From Sipunculus nudus (lineage: Eukaryota; Annelida; Sipuncula; Golfingiida; Sipunculidae), in assembly GCA_026874595.1 (NCBI GenBank), contig CM049311.1:56119953-56183952 (forward strand): a stretch of 64,000 bases of DNA, read 5' to 3'. Below the pieces are notes generated by a model. That model was not told the origin of the DNA. It saw nothing but the letters and a program-made list of their open reading frames with translations, and made no database searches. Position 1 is the first letter of the stretch; the number at the start of each line of letters is the position of its first letter. The position numbers and the translations under genes are program-made. Positions 34,994 to 48,583 of this stretch are shown one piece after another.

Positions 34994-35218
34994 ATATAGC
35001 TCTGATGTAATTCTGGTTTAGCTCTGGGATGGCTCTGCTTAGCTCTGGTATAACTCTGGTTTAGCTCTGGAATAGCTGTGATATACGTCTGTTATAGCTC
35101 TGGTTTATCTCTGGTATAGCTCTTGAATAGCTCTGCTCAGCTCTGGCATAGCTGTGGTGGAGCTCTGGTAGAGCTTTCGTATAGGCTCCGTTATATAGAT
35201 CTACGGAATAGCTCTCGG
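34994..35218 (+). repeat. 11-bp degenerate minisatellite (unit like GTATAGCTCTG)
   Basis: About 20 tandem units of 11 bases, each ending in a variant of AGCTCTG, run through the left edge of copy B. The units drift strongly (for example GTTTAGCTCTG, GGATGGCTCTG, GAATAGCTGTG, GTAGAGCTTTC). Bases 1-99 of the window are the matching part beside copy A. Since 11 is not a multiple of three, the small minus-strand frame across it is not expected to be a selected protein. Confidence 0.85.
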
Positions 35219-36797
35219 ATGGTGATGATGTCAATGATAAGGTCAGATGTTTCATATGATCTTTACTCGTCTTAAACAACTTAATAACCTATACATAATA
35301 ATAATAATATAAAAATCGTATTACCAGATCAATGATACTGTTCCTACGTAATTTTATCGATTCTCGCTGGAGCCATCGATATCCTTTTAAAAACCTTTTC
35401 ATCGAACTAGATATATCATGTAAGCTCTAAATATGGTCTTCGCATGTTAAGTAACCGCAAACTATGAGGCGCATATAATCTATATTTTGAATTAGATATC
35501 GAACCTGAATTATCCTTGGTACATTATCAACTGCTGTTAACCTTTACACACAAGCTTTTTCTCCACATAATGACCGTGTAACACCCGTCCTGGGAACCCT
35601 AAATGTATCGTAACCGGGGAACGGTAGCAGGAAAAAGTGGCGTTCAGGTGACTTTATGACGACCGACGACTAGGTAAAAATGAACCTGAGCTCTCATTTG
35701 AGGCAAAAACTTAATATAATTACTCTACAGCGTACTAACTTGTCTGGGACCTTGCGGTTATTTCACTTCATCTGACATTTTAACATCACGTGTTTATTCC
35801 TTCTGTTTCAACTTTACCACAGATATAGGAGGTTTACTATATATATTTTATTTTTAATGTTTTCAGGTCATCTTTTATTCATAAGAAAATTTTTAAACAT
35901 AAGGGATTGAATTCAGGTTTTTACTGTATATAAGGTCAGTATGTCTGCAAAAAAAAATTGGATTTTCTGTCTTATACAGTAAAACCATGCCAAACGACCA
36001 CCTCGATTTTAGCGACTACCTCAAAATAACGACTACATTTTTTTCTTTATATCCAACCTCGTTTATACTATCTGCTCGAAAATGAGACAACTTTTTGGAG
36101 GTCCCCTTGGTGGTCGTAATTTCGATTATATTTTTTGAGTGAATCGATAGAAAATCAGCTCCAGGCCAAACCTAAAATACAATATATTCTACTGAATCAA
36201 TTTTTTCCTCCAGAAACTATTTTATTGAATGAGCACAAATTCATCAGTAAGGTCATTATTTGCTCTACTCTCGTACCTTAAATATCACAGTTATAGAAAA
36301 TGGATTAATTTTTGTGCTGCTTACAAACATTTTTTCGAAAGTTTAAGTACAGTTTTGAGGTCTTCCTGAAAGCTTGTAACTTCCTGTTTTTTTTGTATCG
36401 TGCGATGATATTTTTAAAGAAAACTAAAAGAGGAAAGCGCAGACTAGCACAATAACTTCTCTCGCATAGTTAGTTGGGTATTTTTTAGTTTTTGTTTGCT
36501 CTGGCTTAGTAAATAAAGCCACCCACCTAAAAAAAGACAGGATGCCTTCCATAGATATATGTTTAAATCCCAGCAAATCTAAGACCCATGAAAGCCATGA
36601 TAGCCAAGAAAAACAAAGTATCTAATGTTTCACGGTTAAACATCTAATTTGTTGGATCATAGGTTGGCTCTGCTCGCTAGAACAACGACGGCACCCAATC
36701 GTCGGCCATTATGAATAATCTCTGAATTGTTCCGGATCCTTTTTATTAATACACATAGTAAGGTGATAATAATATCTCCAAAATTGTTAAGATAATA

Positions 36798-37883
36798 CAG
36801 TAGAACCCCACAATTATGACCACCCTGGGGACTGAGCAAAGTGGTCGTAATTTCGGGGTGGTCGTATTTAACACGCCAATGTTTTATGTGTATCAGTGTG
36901 TATCTATTGCATATCTTTAATGTGGATTATGACATAATAATTTACTTAGTGGAGGACCCTTATTACGACCAAAATTGTTTTATATATTTATTCATGATAA
37001 AAATTAAAATACATATATACATACGTAGTGACAGATGATTAACACATAAATACACTAGAGGCAATACGAAGACTAATATGTGGCTGTTATATATTTAGCC
37101 TTCCGCTTGAGTATATATTGCATGTACTTGAGTTTTACTGACGCTTAACTGCTGAGCAAATTTAAAGTCATTGAAACCAAAACGGAACCAACGGAAAACG
37201 GAAATAAGCCTACAGCGATCTTTCTGATAAGGCAAGAAAATGTGTGGGATTATCGCCCATGCAAGCTTTTTTTTATACATTTTACTGATTGCTCAACACA
37301 GTGTAAGGTAGGTATGAGCAGATTTTGGATTAACTAGGTCGTTAATTTGACCAATGAGAATCTAACAATATGTGATGAGTATAGAAATATTAAGCTCTCA
37401 CCCCCGCACTTAGGGTAGCTGTAATACAGGTGACCACTGAGGGCATCGCTAGCTCAAGTCCCCAGGGCTGATAATATAGCCAGGCAGACCGGCTCATTGA
37501 GTAATCAGGATGATGGTTACCCTCTTTGATGTATAAATTACGCCTCAACGAGTCTTGGCGCGGACACCGAGTCAGGAAAATATGGGACCAGATTAACACT
37601 CGGGTTGGGAAACCTTGTTACCTTCTTTGATCTTTCGGTTAGGCGCCCGTGACAAGGCGCAGCCATTGACTGGTGACATATATTGTTTCAGTACTTCTCT
37701 GCGGTGGTCGCATTAGCGGGGTCGCATTAGCGCTCGGGCCAGGAAATGTGGTCGTATTTCTGAATTCAGGGGTGGTCGTAAGTTTGAGTTATAAATAAGC
37801 AAAAAAAAATCGGGACCATCAAAGTGGTCGTAATTTTGGGGTGGTCGCAATTGTGGGGTGGTCGCAAGGCGGGGTTCCTCTTG
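36798..37883. mobile_element. Decayed pogo/Tigger-like DNA transposon, copy B
   Basis: This is the duplicate of the element at 1,679-2,764 and has the same ends and the same minus-strand helix-turn-helix remnant (37,095-37,280). That translated 61-residue stretch is identical in both copies. The element was already defective before the segment was duplicated. Confidence 0.6.
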
Positions 37884-38629
37884 GCAAGGTATCAAAATAT
37901 CCCTGAAGCAGCCCGTAGTCTATTCCTGAATGCTCCAAATTAAAGCTGTCCGTTAAATGAGGATGGTCCGTGCAAATTTCCAGTGTGAGTGTATGTTTTG
38001 GAGTAGTCAGGTTAGCGATATAAATGCGTGAAGCATAAGCATGTATCTCGACATATATATAGGTGGTATTGATCAGCTGGTCTCTTACAGTTATATCTGG
38101 GTGGCGTCCTGGTAGCATCTACGAAAAGATGTTTATAATGACTCCTGAATAACATTGCTTTTGTATCTTTGTAGGTGAATAAATCAAACACAGACAGGCG
38201 GCAGGAGATACGAAGCCGACGGGTCCCTGTTGAACACATACATGTACCTTGTCGCTGAACCTCACGTTAAATCTGAAATGGCACAAACAGCAGAGAGGAT
38301 TGATCGAATCCGCAAAATGACAGATCATCTTTTACCGAAGTGACAACAATCGACGCAAGATCAAAATGACGAACTATCTTACAGACTGTACGTGTCCCAG
38401 GAGCTTAGTGAATCGTCACTGCTCTCAACCCTGTGCCAAGTATCAGCTTCCCCAGCTGTCACCTGCGCCATCAACCTCGCGCCTCTGCATCCTGGGATCT
38501 GACTCTGGTTTGTTCTGCTCGCGTTTCTCAGCCGTATCGTGTCACTCACCGAGCCAAGAACCGTGATTTCTCACGCCGGGACACATCGCAGCTGTTTATG
38601 ACATGAACAAAGACTTAAACTGCTGGAAA

Positions 38630-38814
38630 CTTCTGGCTTTTGCGTCTCATCGGGTAGTGAACATGACTCAAAGCCGGGATATCGTGAGTTCGAATCTCAG
38701 CAGTTACGGTGAGTTTTCTTACAGTCGGCTTCTACCCAGGGTGAGCGCTCTGCAGGCTTAATGGGAAGGTCGAGCCCATCGGCCGTGTTTCGAGGTAATC
38801 TGGTTATTCACAAC
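38630..38814 (+). mobile_element. tRNA-derived SINE fragment, family 1, copy B
   Basis: This is the duplicate of the SINE at 3,511-3,695, with the same B box GTGAGTTCGAATCTC and body block. It differs by isolated substitutions such as CTTCTGGCTTTTGCG instead of CTTCTGGCTTCTGCG in the A-box region. Confidence 0.7.
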
Positions 38815-39715
38815 ACAAGCGTGTGACACAATCATGTTGTGCACATGAATAACTCCTGCTGTCAGTGACGGATTTAAGCATGTTTGACCTGATATTTGAC
38901 CCTGTGAATGACCTTCTTGCCTGGTCAGTAAATGTGAACAACACTCTCGATCCCTTGGTACTCATTTCTTTTTTTCAGCATACGATAATGGTTAATCCCT
39001 CAAATCATCCAGGTTATATTTTTGGAAAATTTGAAATAACCAGGAAAAGTGTCGCTGAACCATCGCCTTGCATTTGCATCTTCAAAATAAGGAAACAGTT
39101 GTATCACTATCCCAGGAAGCACGTGCATAAGTTTTTCTTTACATTTACAACCCCGCGTCATGGATGAACTATATGTTCTACGGACAAGTACCTTCTGTTG
39201 GTTATATTTTGCATGGATGTTGTCGACGCATACTCTACATTTGCTCCATTTACTTACTTTTGATAAGTTACATTCTCGGCGTGCGTATGAATGTGGGCAG
39301 GTGGATTATCTTCGGCGTGCGTATGAATGTGGGCAGGTGGGTTATCCTTGACATTCATAGATAAACCGTTTGTGTAAACAATGTGACACAATGTCAACAA
39401 GGACATTACCCGGCCAAAAAAGGGATCCGCCACGCAGGCATTCCATCAAGATTTCATTAATTGAACTCTGTTTCCTTACTTATAGCTGCTTTCCATTTTA
39501 AATACATAATTTATTGTCCCTACAAAACACATTATTCCTGATTTTGAGGAGTTTCACACCTTTAATACATGATTAAATCCTTACAAAACACATGATTTAT
39601 TTCTCGATTAATCTACCGTCTACCTACTGACCAAAGGTGTAAATTGAAGTGTCATATCACCGAACATGTACTCTCAGGAGGATGGGTATGCCAACGCAGA
39701 TCCATGATTTAGGAA

Positions 39716-42700
39716 AAAGTCCCCGGGATACATCGATTTAATTGCAAAATTTTATCGTTAATCTTAGGTTTATTTTCCGTTGAAGTATACTTTGGGACAT
39801 TAGAAAATGGCAGTCTTAAGTTGCACAGACGGTAGTTCTGCCCTGCAGCCCCCTAAAAAAGCCAACCCCTTCCCCTATATCGGTGATTTGCCGCAATCAT
39901 GCTATGCAACCTTCGGATCACAATATTTCTGGAATGCCTTGGCAAATTTGGACGATCTTGGTATCTAGTTGTATGTTGTCAAGCATGGCCGTCATGTTAA
40001 GCATGATTTCATGGCCATCTGAGGTCAAAATCAAGGCCAAAGGTCAAGGTCACGGTCACTTCAAGGCCTTAAAAGCAGATGATATCCTGTTTTTGCACGA
40101 AATCTTTATATATATATATTTTTTGACACAATATCATAGTTTCAGTGGGAGATTGATTGAATGATTTTAGATAGAGTACGTAGTTCTCCAAGCCAAGTAA
40201 CTTGGTTTAAGGTCATGGTCATCAGGTATACGAAACAACTTCTAAGGTCAGCTTGATCCGTTGTGTGGTAATATAGACGAGATTGACTATAATGATTAAT
40301 CAAGAAATGATTCTCTTATTCACTAGCGGAACGTACATACACTTTAATATTTGAAACCAGTTTCAAAATATAAAATTAATTCTTCTTAATACCTATTGTA
40401 GGTACAACAACCAACTGGTTTAGACAAAGGAACCATGGTTATGAAAGATTTTGATGAAATCCTGCTATATAGCAAAGGTGACTTATGTCAATTTAAATAA
40501 TTTACATTTGGAAATGGAAATGGAGTGACTCAGCCTGATGCTACAAGTATACACCATTTTGTCAGTTTTATCATGTAAATTGTATCTCATGAGTATCATT
40601 CAGTTTCAGTCAAACAAAATTGTTGAGAATCTAAGACATACAAATTTCACAAATTTAAAGAGGGTCCCATTCACCTATTAAGCATGTCGTATTAACACGA
40701 AATATAGCTTCTTCCCTTAAAATTAATTTGTACCTCCCGAAATATTTCCCTGAAATTGTTTGCCTTCTCCTGTAAACAATTATTAATAACAGTGGACCGG
40801 GCGCTATCACAAGTGCCAACATAACACATCGTTCGGAACTCAACCACAACACCTGTCAATCATGCGGTGCCCTGACTGACTTGTCCCAGAAAATGTAATT
40901 CATTTTCCCGCCGGCTGAAACATTGCGTGTTGAGGCTCACAATCGGACCTCCGGTTACGCGGCCTTGTTATGGTAAACAGACACAGGTGGACTGTGTTCA
41001 CTAACACGCACAGCCATTGAAAGGTGCCGAACAGCCTTGTGTGGAGTGCTGGGATGATTTTGCTGGGAAACATTTGCATAAAGCAGTTGAGTGTTTGAGA
41101 GAATACACATCATATTGCTCTGATAATGTCGCTTTAAATAAGTTTAATACGTAACTGGATATACGGCTTGAATTTATGTTTAACATATGAAAATTTATGT
41201 TCTACACACTGGACATAGCAAGAGTCTTTGGAAAATTATTAACATTGTAGATATAATGAGAAATTGTCTAAGCTCTGATTTGTTTAATCGCATTTGAATA
41301 ATTTTATTTTTAATGCATATATAGACAAAATGAACAGTAATCTCAGCTGAGAACTTATACACATGTAAAATTACCTCAAGGATTAGAACACCCAATAATT
41401 TATACAAGGAGCAAACTTGAGATGAGGAAATAAAGGGATCTTTAATAAAAATTTTGATTATTTACATAGTATCATGTGACATCTGTTATAGCCATTACTC
41501 TTGATATCATAAGTCAAACATAATGACATCTGTAATGAGTATAGATCTGGGTATTTTTTAAATGTTTTACATATTTTATTTTTTTTTCTAAATTTTGCAA
41601 ATAGTATAAATTAACAAACAGAAACACTTAAAAAATACCTGAATTTTAGATTAATTTTATATAATCAACTGCAGCCTTGTCTATCATTGATTTGCTTCAT
41701 ATAATCCCTAAAAGTATAAATCAATTTTATTCTTTTTTTTTCATTATTAAGTTTGAAATGAAAAATACCCAAAGGTGACTACATGGTGTCCTATGGAATG
41801 CACTTAGGGCCATTCATACAAGATCCATATAACATCAGTAATTGCAAGATAATTCCCTGTCAATCATTAACTATTAATTCCCTTTTCCATAAATATTGTT
41901 TAAGTTATTATTATAAACCAATAAATAATCATAATTGTTTATCAATAATTAAACAAAACAACTACTAGAGGAGGGGGATTGGGCACCTAGGGCCAAAAGT
42001 GGCCTGCCAAGAGCGAGCTAGCTGCCCAGCTTTCCCCGCTTGAAGCGTGAATAATTAACCTGAAAGGTCAACATGGGTGACATGCAGGCGACTGAAAAGG
42101 GCTGGTGAAAAAATATTCAAAAGTTTTTACTGTTCTGATGTGGGGAAATCCTCATCTTATAAACATCCACAATTTAGTAGCAATTCATCACTTTGTGGAC
42201 ATAATTAAATGTTCACTTTAATCATTTTAACAACTTGTGATACAAATCATAATCCAAAATGTAGCAAAAGTCCTGAACAAGAATGAATAAAATATAGAAA
42301 ATTACAATATTCATCCAGTTGACACATCATCCTGGGGGGGGGGGGGGGGGATGTAGGGCAGACTGGAAGCCCATCCAAGCTGAGCTAGGGCAGATGCCTG
42401 GATCGGGTTAAATAATACAGGGCTGTATAAATCAATGTTCTGGGTGAGGTTGATATAAAAACAGTTGACATGGTCCGTGTAAATTGAAAAAAAAATATAC
42501 TTTTCTTGATCAATTTTTTAAAATTGTAATCAATTCCTTTGATATTTCAGATATTACAAGATTCAATCATCATGTGTATATGATGTGAAAATGAATTCAA
42601 CAGTGGTAAAAGGAAAAAAATGTGCCGTGGTCGAAATTGGGCAAAATTTAAGATAATAAATTAAAATTGATGCTAATATCCTAAAAAAAAATTCAAAATG

Positions 42701-43859
42701 TTGATCTAATTTCTAGTATACAATTAAAACTAAGTTGAATATTGATATGTGCATGATATAAGCTCATTAGCTTGAATAATAATCACGTTAAGTGAGTTTA
42801 TATATTCCATGATTTGAAGACTGCTTCCATTGTCACTCTTACTGTCTTCTTCATAATAAACAATATCGCTCATGTCATCATCCTCTGTCTCATTTTCCTC
42901 ATGAAACAGGTTATCCGGAACTCGCTCTCCATCAAACAATTTAGGAATGAAATTTCCTCCTTCATGCAACCATGTTTCAGGGGTCCCATTCCTTTATATG
43001 AAATGAGCTTAAACAGAGTTTGCTTTGCTTTTCTCTGCGGAATCTTTTTGGGAAGTAGTGTGTGCCAAACACGCTTCATATCTTGGCATTTACTCCTGAT
43101 CCTAAAAAGGGCGCAAAAGTACTTGTTCATTGTCTTCAAAACTGAAGCTGGTACTGTTTGGGAAGCCCAAGAATAAGAAGATTTAATTTATATTTGGAAA
43201 CTGGTTTCGAATATTTAAAGTGTATCTATATTCCGCAAGTGAATAAGAGAATCATCTCTTGATTAATCAGATAAGTATACTCAAACTCGTCTGTATTACC
43301 ATACAACGGATCAACCTAACCCGATTTGTTTCGTGTAACTGATGACCTTGACCTTGTTATAAGTTACTATGCTTTGAGAACTATTTTATCGGAATCTTAA
43401 TTAATCAATCTTCCACTGAATCCACTGAAACTGTGAGACTGTGTCAAAATAAATATATATATATAAAGATTTCATGCAAAAATAGGATATTTTCTGCTTT
43501 TGAGGCCTTGAAGTGACCTTGAACTTGACCTTTGGCCTTGATTTTAACCTCAGGTGGCCGTGAAATTATGCTTATCATGTCGGCCCTGCTTGAAAACATA
43601 CAACTAGATACCAAGATTATCCAAATCTGCCAAGGCTTTCCAGAAATATTGTGATCTGAAGGTTGCATGGCATGATTGTGGCAAATCACCGATATAGGGG
43701 TAGGGGTTGGCTTTTTTGGGCTGCAGGGTAGAACTACCGTCTGTGCAACTTAAGACTGCCATTTTCTAATGTCCCAAAGTATACTTCAACGGAAAATAAA
43801 CCTAAGATTAACGATAAAATTTTGCAATTAAATCGATGTATCCCGGGGACTAAGAAGGT
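39716..43859. repeat. Large inverted repeat, copy B
   Basis: This is the duplicate of 4,597-8,735, with arms at about 39,716-40,393 and 43,170-43,859. Its right arm is followed by a longer G-tract (near 43,914-43,942) than in copy A (near 8,791-8,802). A 4-base insertion near 42,140 and a 4-base deletion near 40,597 distinguish the centres. Confidence 0.75.
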
Positions 43860-44409
43860 CAAACCCAGGAGGACTAGAGACAAAACTGAAAAAAGGTCCT
43901 ATGTCCGGAAAATGGGGGGGGGGGGGGGGGAGGGGGGGGGGGATTTTCAAGAATTAAAACCTGAGCAAACATTTTATATATACATTATACACCTCGCTCA
44001 GTATCATTGTATTTTGCCAGTTTTTAAACCGTTGCTACAGAGAGGCTTAGGTTTCGGTCAAAGGATATAATTAGTCCTGAAAGAAAAATGTTCAATATGT
44101 TTTGACCAATCAAAATCTAGCCATATCAGGGTTTTCTAGGTGTAAATCTTAGGTAGTCAATTATGAATTAAATTATTAATACGAGCTAAATTTAATCCTA
44201 TAAATTTAATTTTGTTTTTTAATTATTTCAAATGTATTTGGTAACTTATTCAGCATTTCTGTAGTGAATATATATGGGCTGTATTAACAGTCTTTTTTTA
44301 ATATTTTTTTTGTGGAGGTAACCTGCTCCATTTTTTAATGCTAACGTAACTACGTATATGTACATCTGCAGATTTCCTTTTCGGTTACGGACTACGTCAT
44401 AGGGCGGTA

Positions 44410-44712
44410 TCACACGCTTCTTCTCATTTTTATCCTGGCGTTAACCAGGCCCGATGACTACTGCACCTGCGGGCTCTTGGTGCGTAATCGACGTATTGCA
44501 GGGTCATACCACTGAAGAACCCCAGAAATGCGCACTCGTCTGTGAGTGAAACATGGCTGTGGGGTTCGACCTTCCTATCAAGCCTGCACAGCGCTCACCC
44601 TGGGTGGGGTCCGACCGTGAAAAACCTCACCGCCTCGGCTGAGATCGAACTTACGATTTCCCGGCTCTTGGTCCTGTGGTCTAGCTACCCCTGAGCCACA
44701 GAAGCCGGTCAC
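44410..44712 (-). mobile_element. tRNA-derived SINE, family 1, copy B
   Basis: This is the duplicate of the minus-strand SINE at 9,270-9,572. Head, B box and body are conserved; one visible change is GGCTCTTGG in place of GGCTTTTGG just inside the head. Confidence 0.75.
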
Positions 44713-47320
44713 TGAATTCTAAGTTACCAAATACAAAACTAAAAAAATACATACATGATACATTGTGCCACAAGGTGCTATGCTTATATAATGACAAATG
44801 TGTACACAGCTTGAATTGTGATTGTACATCACATGTATTTAAAAGATTAGATAGCGCTCAGAAAACGAAGACCTTCGCCAATAAAATTCTTATTCTCCAT
44901 TTTTTTATAATTCTTAAAAAAGTGTGTTCTATGATAAATTATTGCATATTGATGGGATGTTTGTGAGATTATATTAAGTTTAATATCACTATCATAAAGT
45001 GACTGCATAATTCGTGCATCAGTGTTACATCTCGCAATAAAAGATTATAACTAGACATTTCTTGGCACCGCAGGTGCCATGGTATCCAAGGACAATTACA
45101 ACCCCCCCCCCTCCCCCCCCCCTTCAAGAATAGGCCCCCATCTTCAGAAGCATACCCTGACACTGGGCAAGCCACCATGGTTTCTTAGATCTATCAACTT
45201 GAGAAAACAATATTTTTCACCAAATATTGGAATATTCAAGGTCAAGGCCACTCTCATAGGAGGGCCATGATCCCAAATTATAATTTATCTCGTTCCATAA
45301 CCTTTATCTATGTATATGCATAATATGAAAGTAATCTGTCCATTAGTTTTTTACTCATAATGCTCACAGTACTGTCAAGTGGCAATGATGGGGGTATAAA
45401 TAGGCGCGAAAACAAGAAAAGGATTACAGATGGCGCCACCAGTTTCCGGTACTTGACAACGCTATCCAAGATCTTCGGTCAACTTGATTTTTGGTTAAAT
45501 CTATGAAGATATCTTTAGTAAAGGTCATGAACCCATTTTATTTAGGTTTCGGCCTCTCACATATATCTTATTTATATTTATATATATATTATTATATTAT
45601 TATATTATCATATTATTATATATATATTATTATATATTATATTTTTATATATATTATAATATATATGAAATATTTTTTTGAGTTATCGCGCAAACAAGAT
45701 TGATCTAAAGGACCAAAGTAAACCATAGTATCCTCCGACTTTATCTGGGGATACAATAAATCCCCTTTACTTGGGATTATTTAATTGGAACATAAATATG
45801 TGCAATACGTGCAATATATGATATAAAATACTGTACTGCTAATATAAAAGCAGAGAAGACATATCAGTTCACGATCGCTATTTGTACAATCCAAATAAAT
45901 AAAAATGTTTAAAAAAAATGACAAATGAACTCCTCAACCTGAACAATAATTTATGACGTCGGTGTTAATTCTCTATCAGGTGTACGTACAACCCCTGCTT
46001 ATCTTCGTACTTTTTCTGCAGGCTCTTTTAATAGCAGTTGCCGCTTCGAAAAAGCGCAGATGGAAATATGAGTCACGGTCCTTAGCTTCATTCACCGGTT
46101 ATACCTCTCTGGCAAAAGTTCTTAGCTTCGAAACCGACGCCTAAAATAGAGATACTAAATGGAATATGAGCTTTTGAATTGAAACAATATATGATGTCAT
46201 CCTGATTACTTAAAATGTAATAGATTGTTCATTTTTTTCTAATTTTTCTAATATTGCAACAAAATCTGTCCGGAATTTTTTTAACTTTTGCTGACAGACA
46301 AACCGAGGGTAAAGTATATGAATTTATGAAAAATAATACCTTACGGTTAAAATAAAAACAGTACATCGGGCCAAGATTCATTTCAAAATTCCTGATTTGA
46401 AGTCAGAAGTGCCTTTGGTGAGGAGCACTGAAACTGATTTGATGATTGGGTCTTGAATACATTGGTAACACACCCGAGTCAATTCTCTTGACTTTCATCA
46501 CTATCTGATAGAAAAACACGGCATCCCACAATCACTCAGGAACATAACAACACGATGTCGCGCGGTTTCTATCAGGCAAGCTGAACCGCGGCCTTGAATG
46601 ACAGACAGCCTGAGATCAAGACATTTGGCTAGGCCGCTTTTGGGTCCAGAGAGTTTTCTGGTTGGAAGCTTGAGCCAAGTCTGAATTTCGCTGAAGTATT
46701 CTCAGCCGTCGTAAGATGTACTCCGGGGATTCGGTATTGCCCTCTTCTTTCTAACTCGCACTCGTGTTCCCAATTCCCAAGTCCTCAGCAGTATCGGCCA
46801 CCCGCTCTCCGCGTTCAGGAGTGATCGCTCGTTCTGTACCTGAGTGGCTAATAAGACGGGGGCGAGACAGAGATGGATCAGTGATCTGGTGGCCGTGCTT
46901 TCTTGTCAAACGTTGTCCTATTGTTGAAATCACAAAGTGTGGCGCACTTATCACGTCTTATTATGGTGTATTATGTTACCAGGAGGCTGGGCGTCTAAAG
47001 AGCGCTGATCTATATAGTTATATATTTGAACAATGGACCATAGACTTAGGAAGCAGATATAAATAAGTACATTATCGCCACTAAAATATGTTATAAATAA
47101 ATGCATGTTGAACCTCGATTGATCATACTAATTACATGGTGGTATATATTTAATTTAATGTATATATTTAATTTAATGATATTATTTGCCTCTAGATGGC
47201 AGGACCTACTATTCTTAACTTTTTCTGCAACATGGCGACCTGGCCAGTCTTGCACGACCGCTGTTGCCATACGCTTCAACTGGACCTGCTGTCAACCCAG
47301 GAAACAATGATTTTTATAAT

Positions 47321-47538
47321 ATCAATATATAGGACGAAATAATTACATAACCTAAATCCTACTGATGAAATGTTAATTGAGGACTAGATAATAACATAGC
47401 ATAAACCGTTCTAATGAAGTATCAGTATATAACAAGATAATTACATAGCCTACACCATTCTAATGAAGTTTCAGTATCAAAGACGAGATAATTAAAAAAC
47501 CTAAATCTTAATGATTCATTATCAATATATAGGACGAG
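47321..47538 (+). repeat. 50-bp minisatellite at the right edge of copy B
   Basis: Four and a bit imperfect units start at 47,321, 47,371, 47,421, 47,471 and 47,521, each with an ATCAATATATAGGAC-like head, a middle like GATAATTACATAGCCTA and a tail like TTCTAATGAAGT. The regular 50-base spacing is clear. Copy A has only the first 13 bases of one unit (12,188-12,200), so the duplication junction falls exactly at the start of this array. Confidence 0.85.
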
Positions 47539-48524
47539 AAAACCAAAGGACCAACGTACATTTAATAATTGAAATGTTAAAACATGTCTTTAAAGTGACA
47601 TCTTTGAATTTCATACCAGGCTGAAACCGATGTTTTAATATTGAGTTGTCTGAATTGCAACCTGACTTGATAAACAAAAGTAAAAGCATTGGATTTGTGG
47701 ATAAAAAGGTTAAGAGCTTATTCTCTCATTACAATATGTACATAAGATGACATGGGAGACTCTTAAAGATGCATTTTTATAGTACCTTCTGTTATTCAGC
47801 CTGCGTTGTACATTTATCGCCATGCAGGAATAAGGAGATTCGTTGTGACGGCTTCTCAACTGCTTTGACCTTTCCATTATACTGAAAATAAAGGTAAAAT
47901 CAAAAACTAAATCTATGTTTCTTTGAAAGGCAAATCATTCTTGTCGTGTCCGTTATCACTAATGAGTCCGTCACCGCGGCCAATGCAACTGGATGCTGAC
48001 TTTCTGAAACTTAAAACTTGATGAGACATTTCAGGTTTTTTTGGCTTTCATTACGTCTTCGATGTTAACAAACAGATTGGGATGCGTGGGAGCCGATGTA
48101 GTAAATGTCACAGGTCTGCTCAGCATTAGGTGAACTCCCCGGAGTATCTCGTGTCGCCATGGGAGACATAAAACCACACCGAGGCCGGGCCACACTCATT
48201 AGTGGATTATACAGTGCCGCATTGCACTATTTTTAGGTCATTTCGTTAATCTTAAGGGTCTCGCAAATCCGGACATGCCATTATTTGTATCTCGTGTATT
48301 GATTTATTTGGGCTCAGCACGTTAGTTTACTTCTAAAAAAATCCACATTTTTGTTGTCTGAAGGTGGTCTAGATATTTAGGCATAATCCTCTAAGATTGC
48401 CTCGGCCAACAATTTACATGGCTGCATCTGTTTTTGCACTCGACACAATTTATCAATGGATCTGCTTATTAGGAAATAATAAAGAGCAACACATTATTTG
48501 CATTTTTACATTTCGATAACTCTG

Positions 48525-48526
<2 letters not shown>

Positions 48527-48578
<52 letters not shown>
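48527..48578 (+). repeat. (AT)n microsatellite
   Basis: About 25 uninterrupted AT dinucleotides. Confidence 0.95.

Positions 48579-48583
<5 letters not shown>

Larger units (their letters stand above)
35120..47333 (+). repeat. Segmental duplication, copy B
   Basis: This is the collinear partner of 1-12,200. It carries the same internal elements: a pogo/Tigger-like remnant at 36,798-37,883, a + strand SINE near 38,630-38,809, inverted arms at 39,716-40,393 and 43,170-43,859, and a minus strand SINE near 44,400-44,712. The right edge, ATCAATATATAGG at 47,321-47,333, is also the first 13 bases of a 50-bp minisatellite that copy A lacks. To the left the sequence runs into an 11-bp minisatellite without an obvious break. 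Confidence 0.97.
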
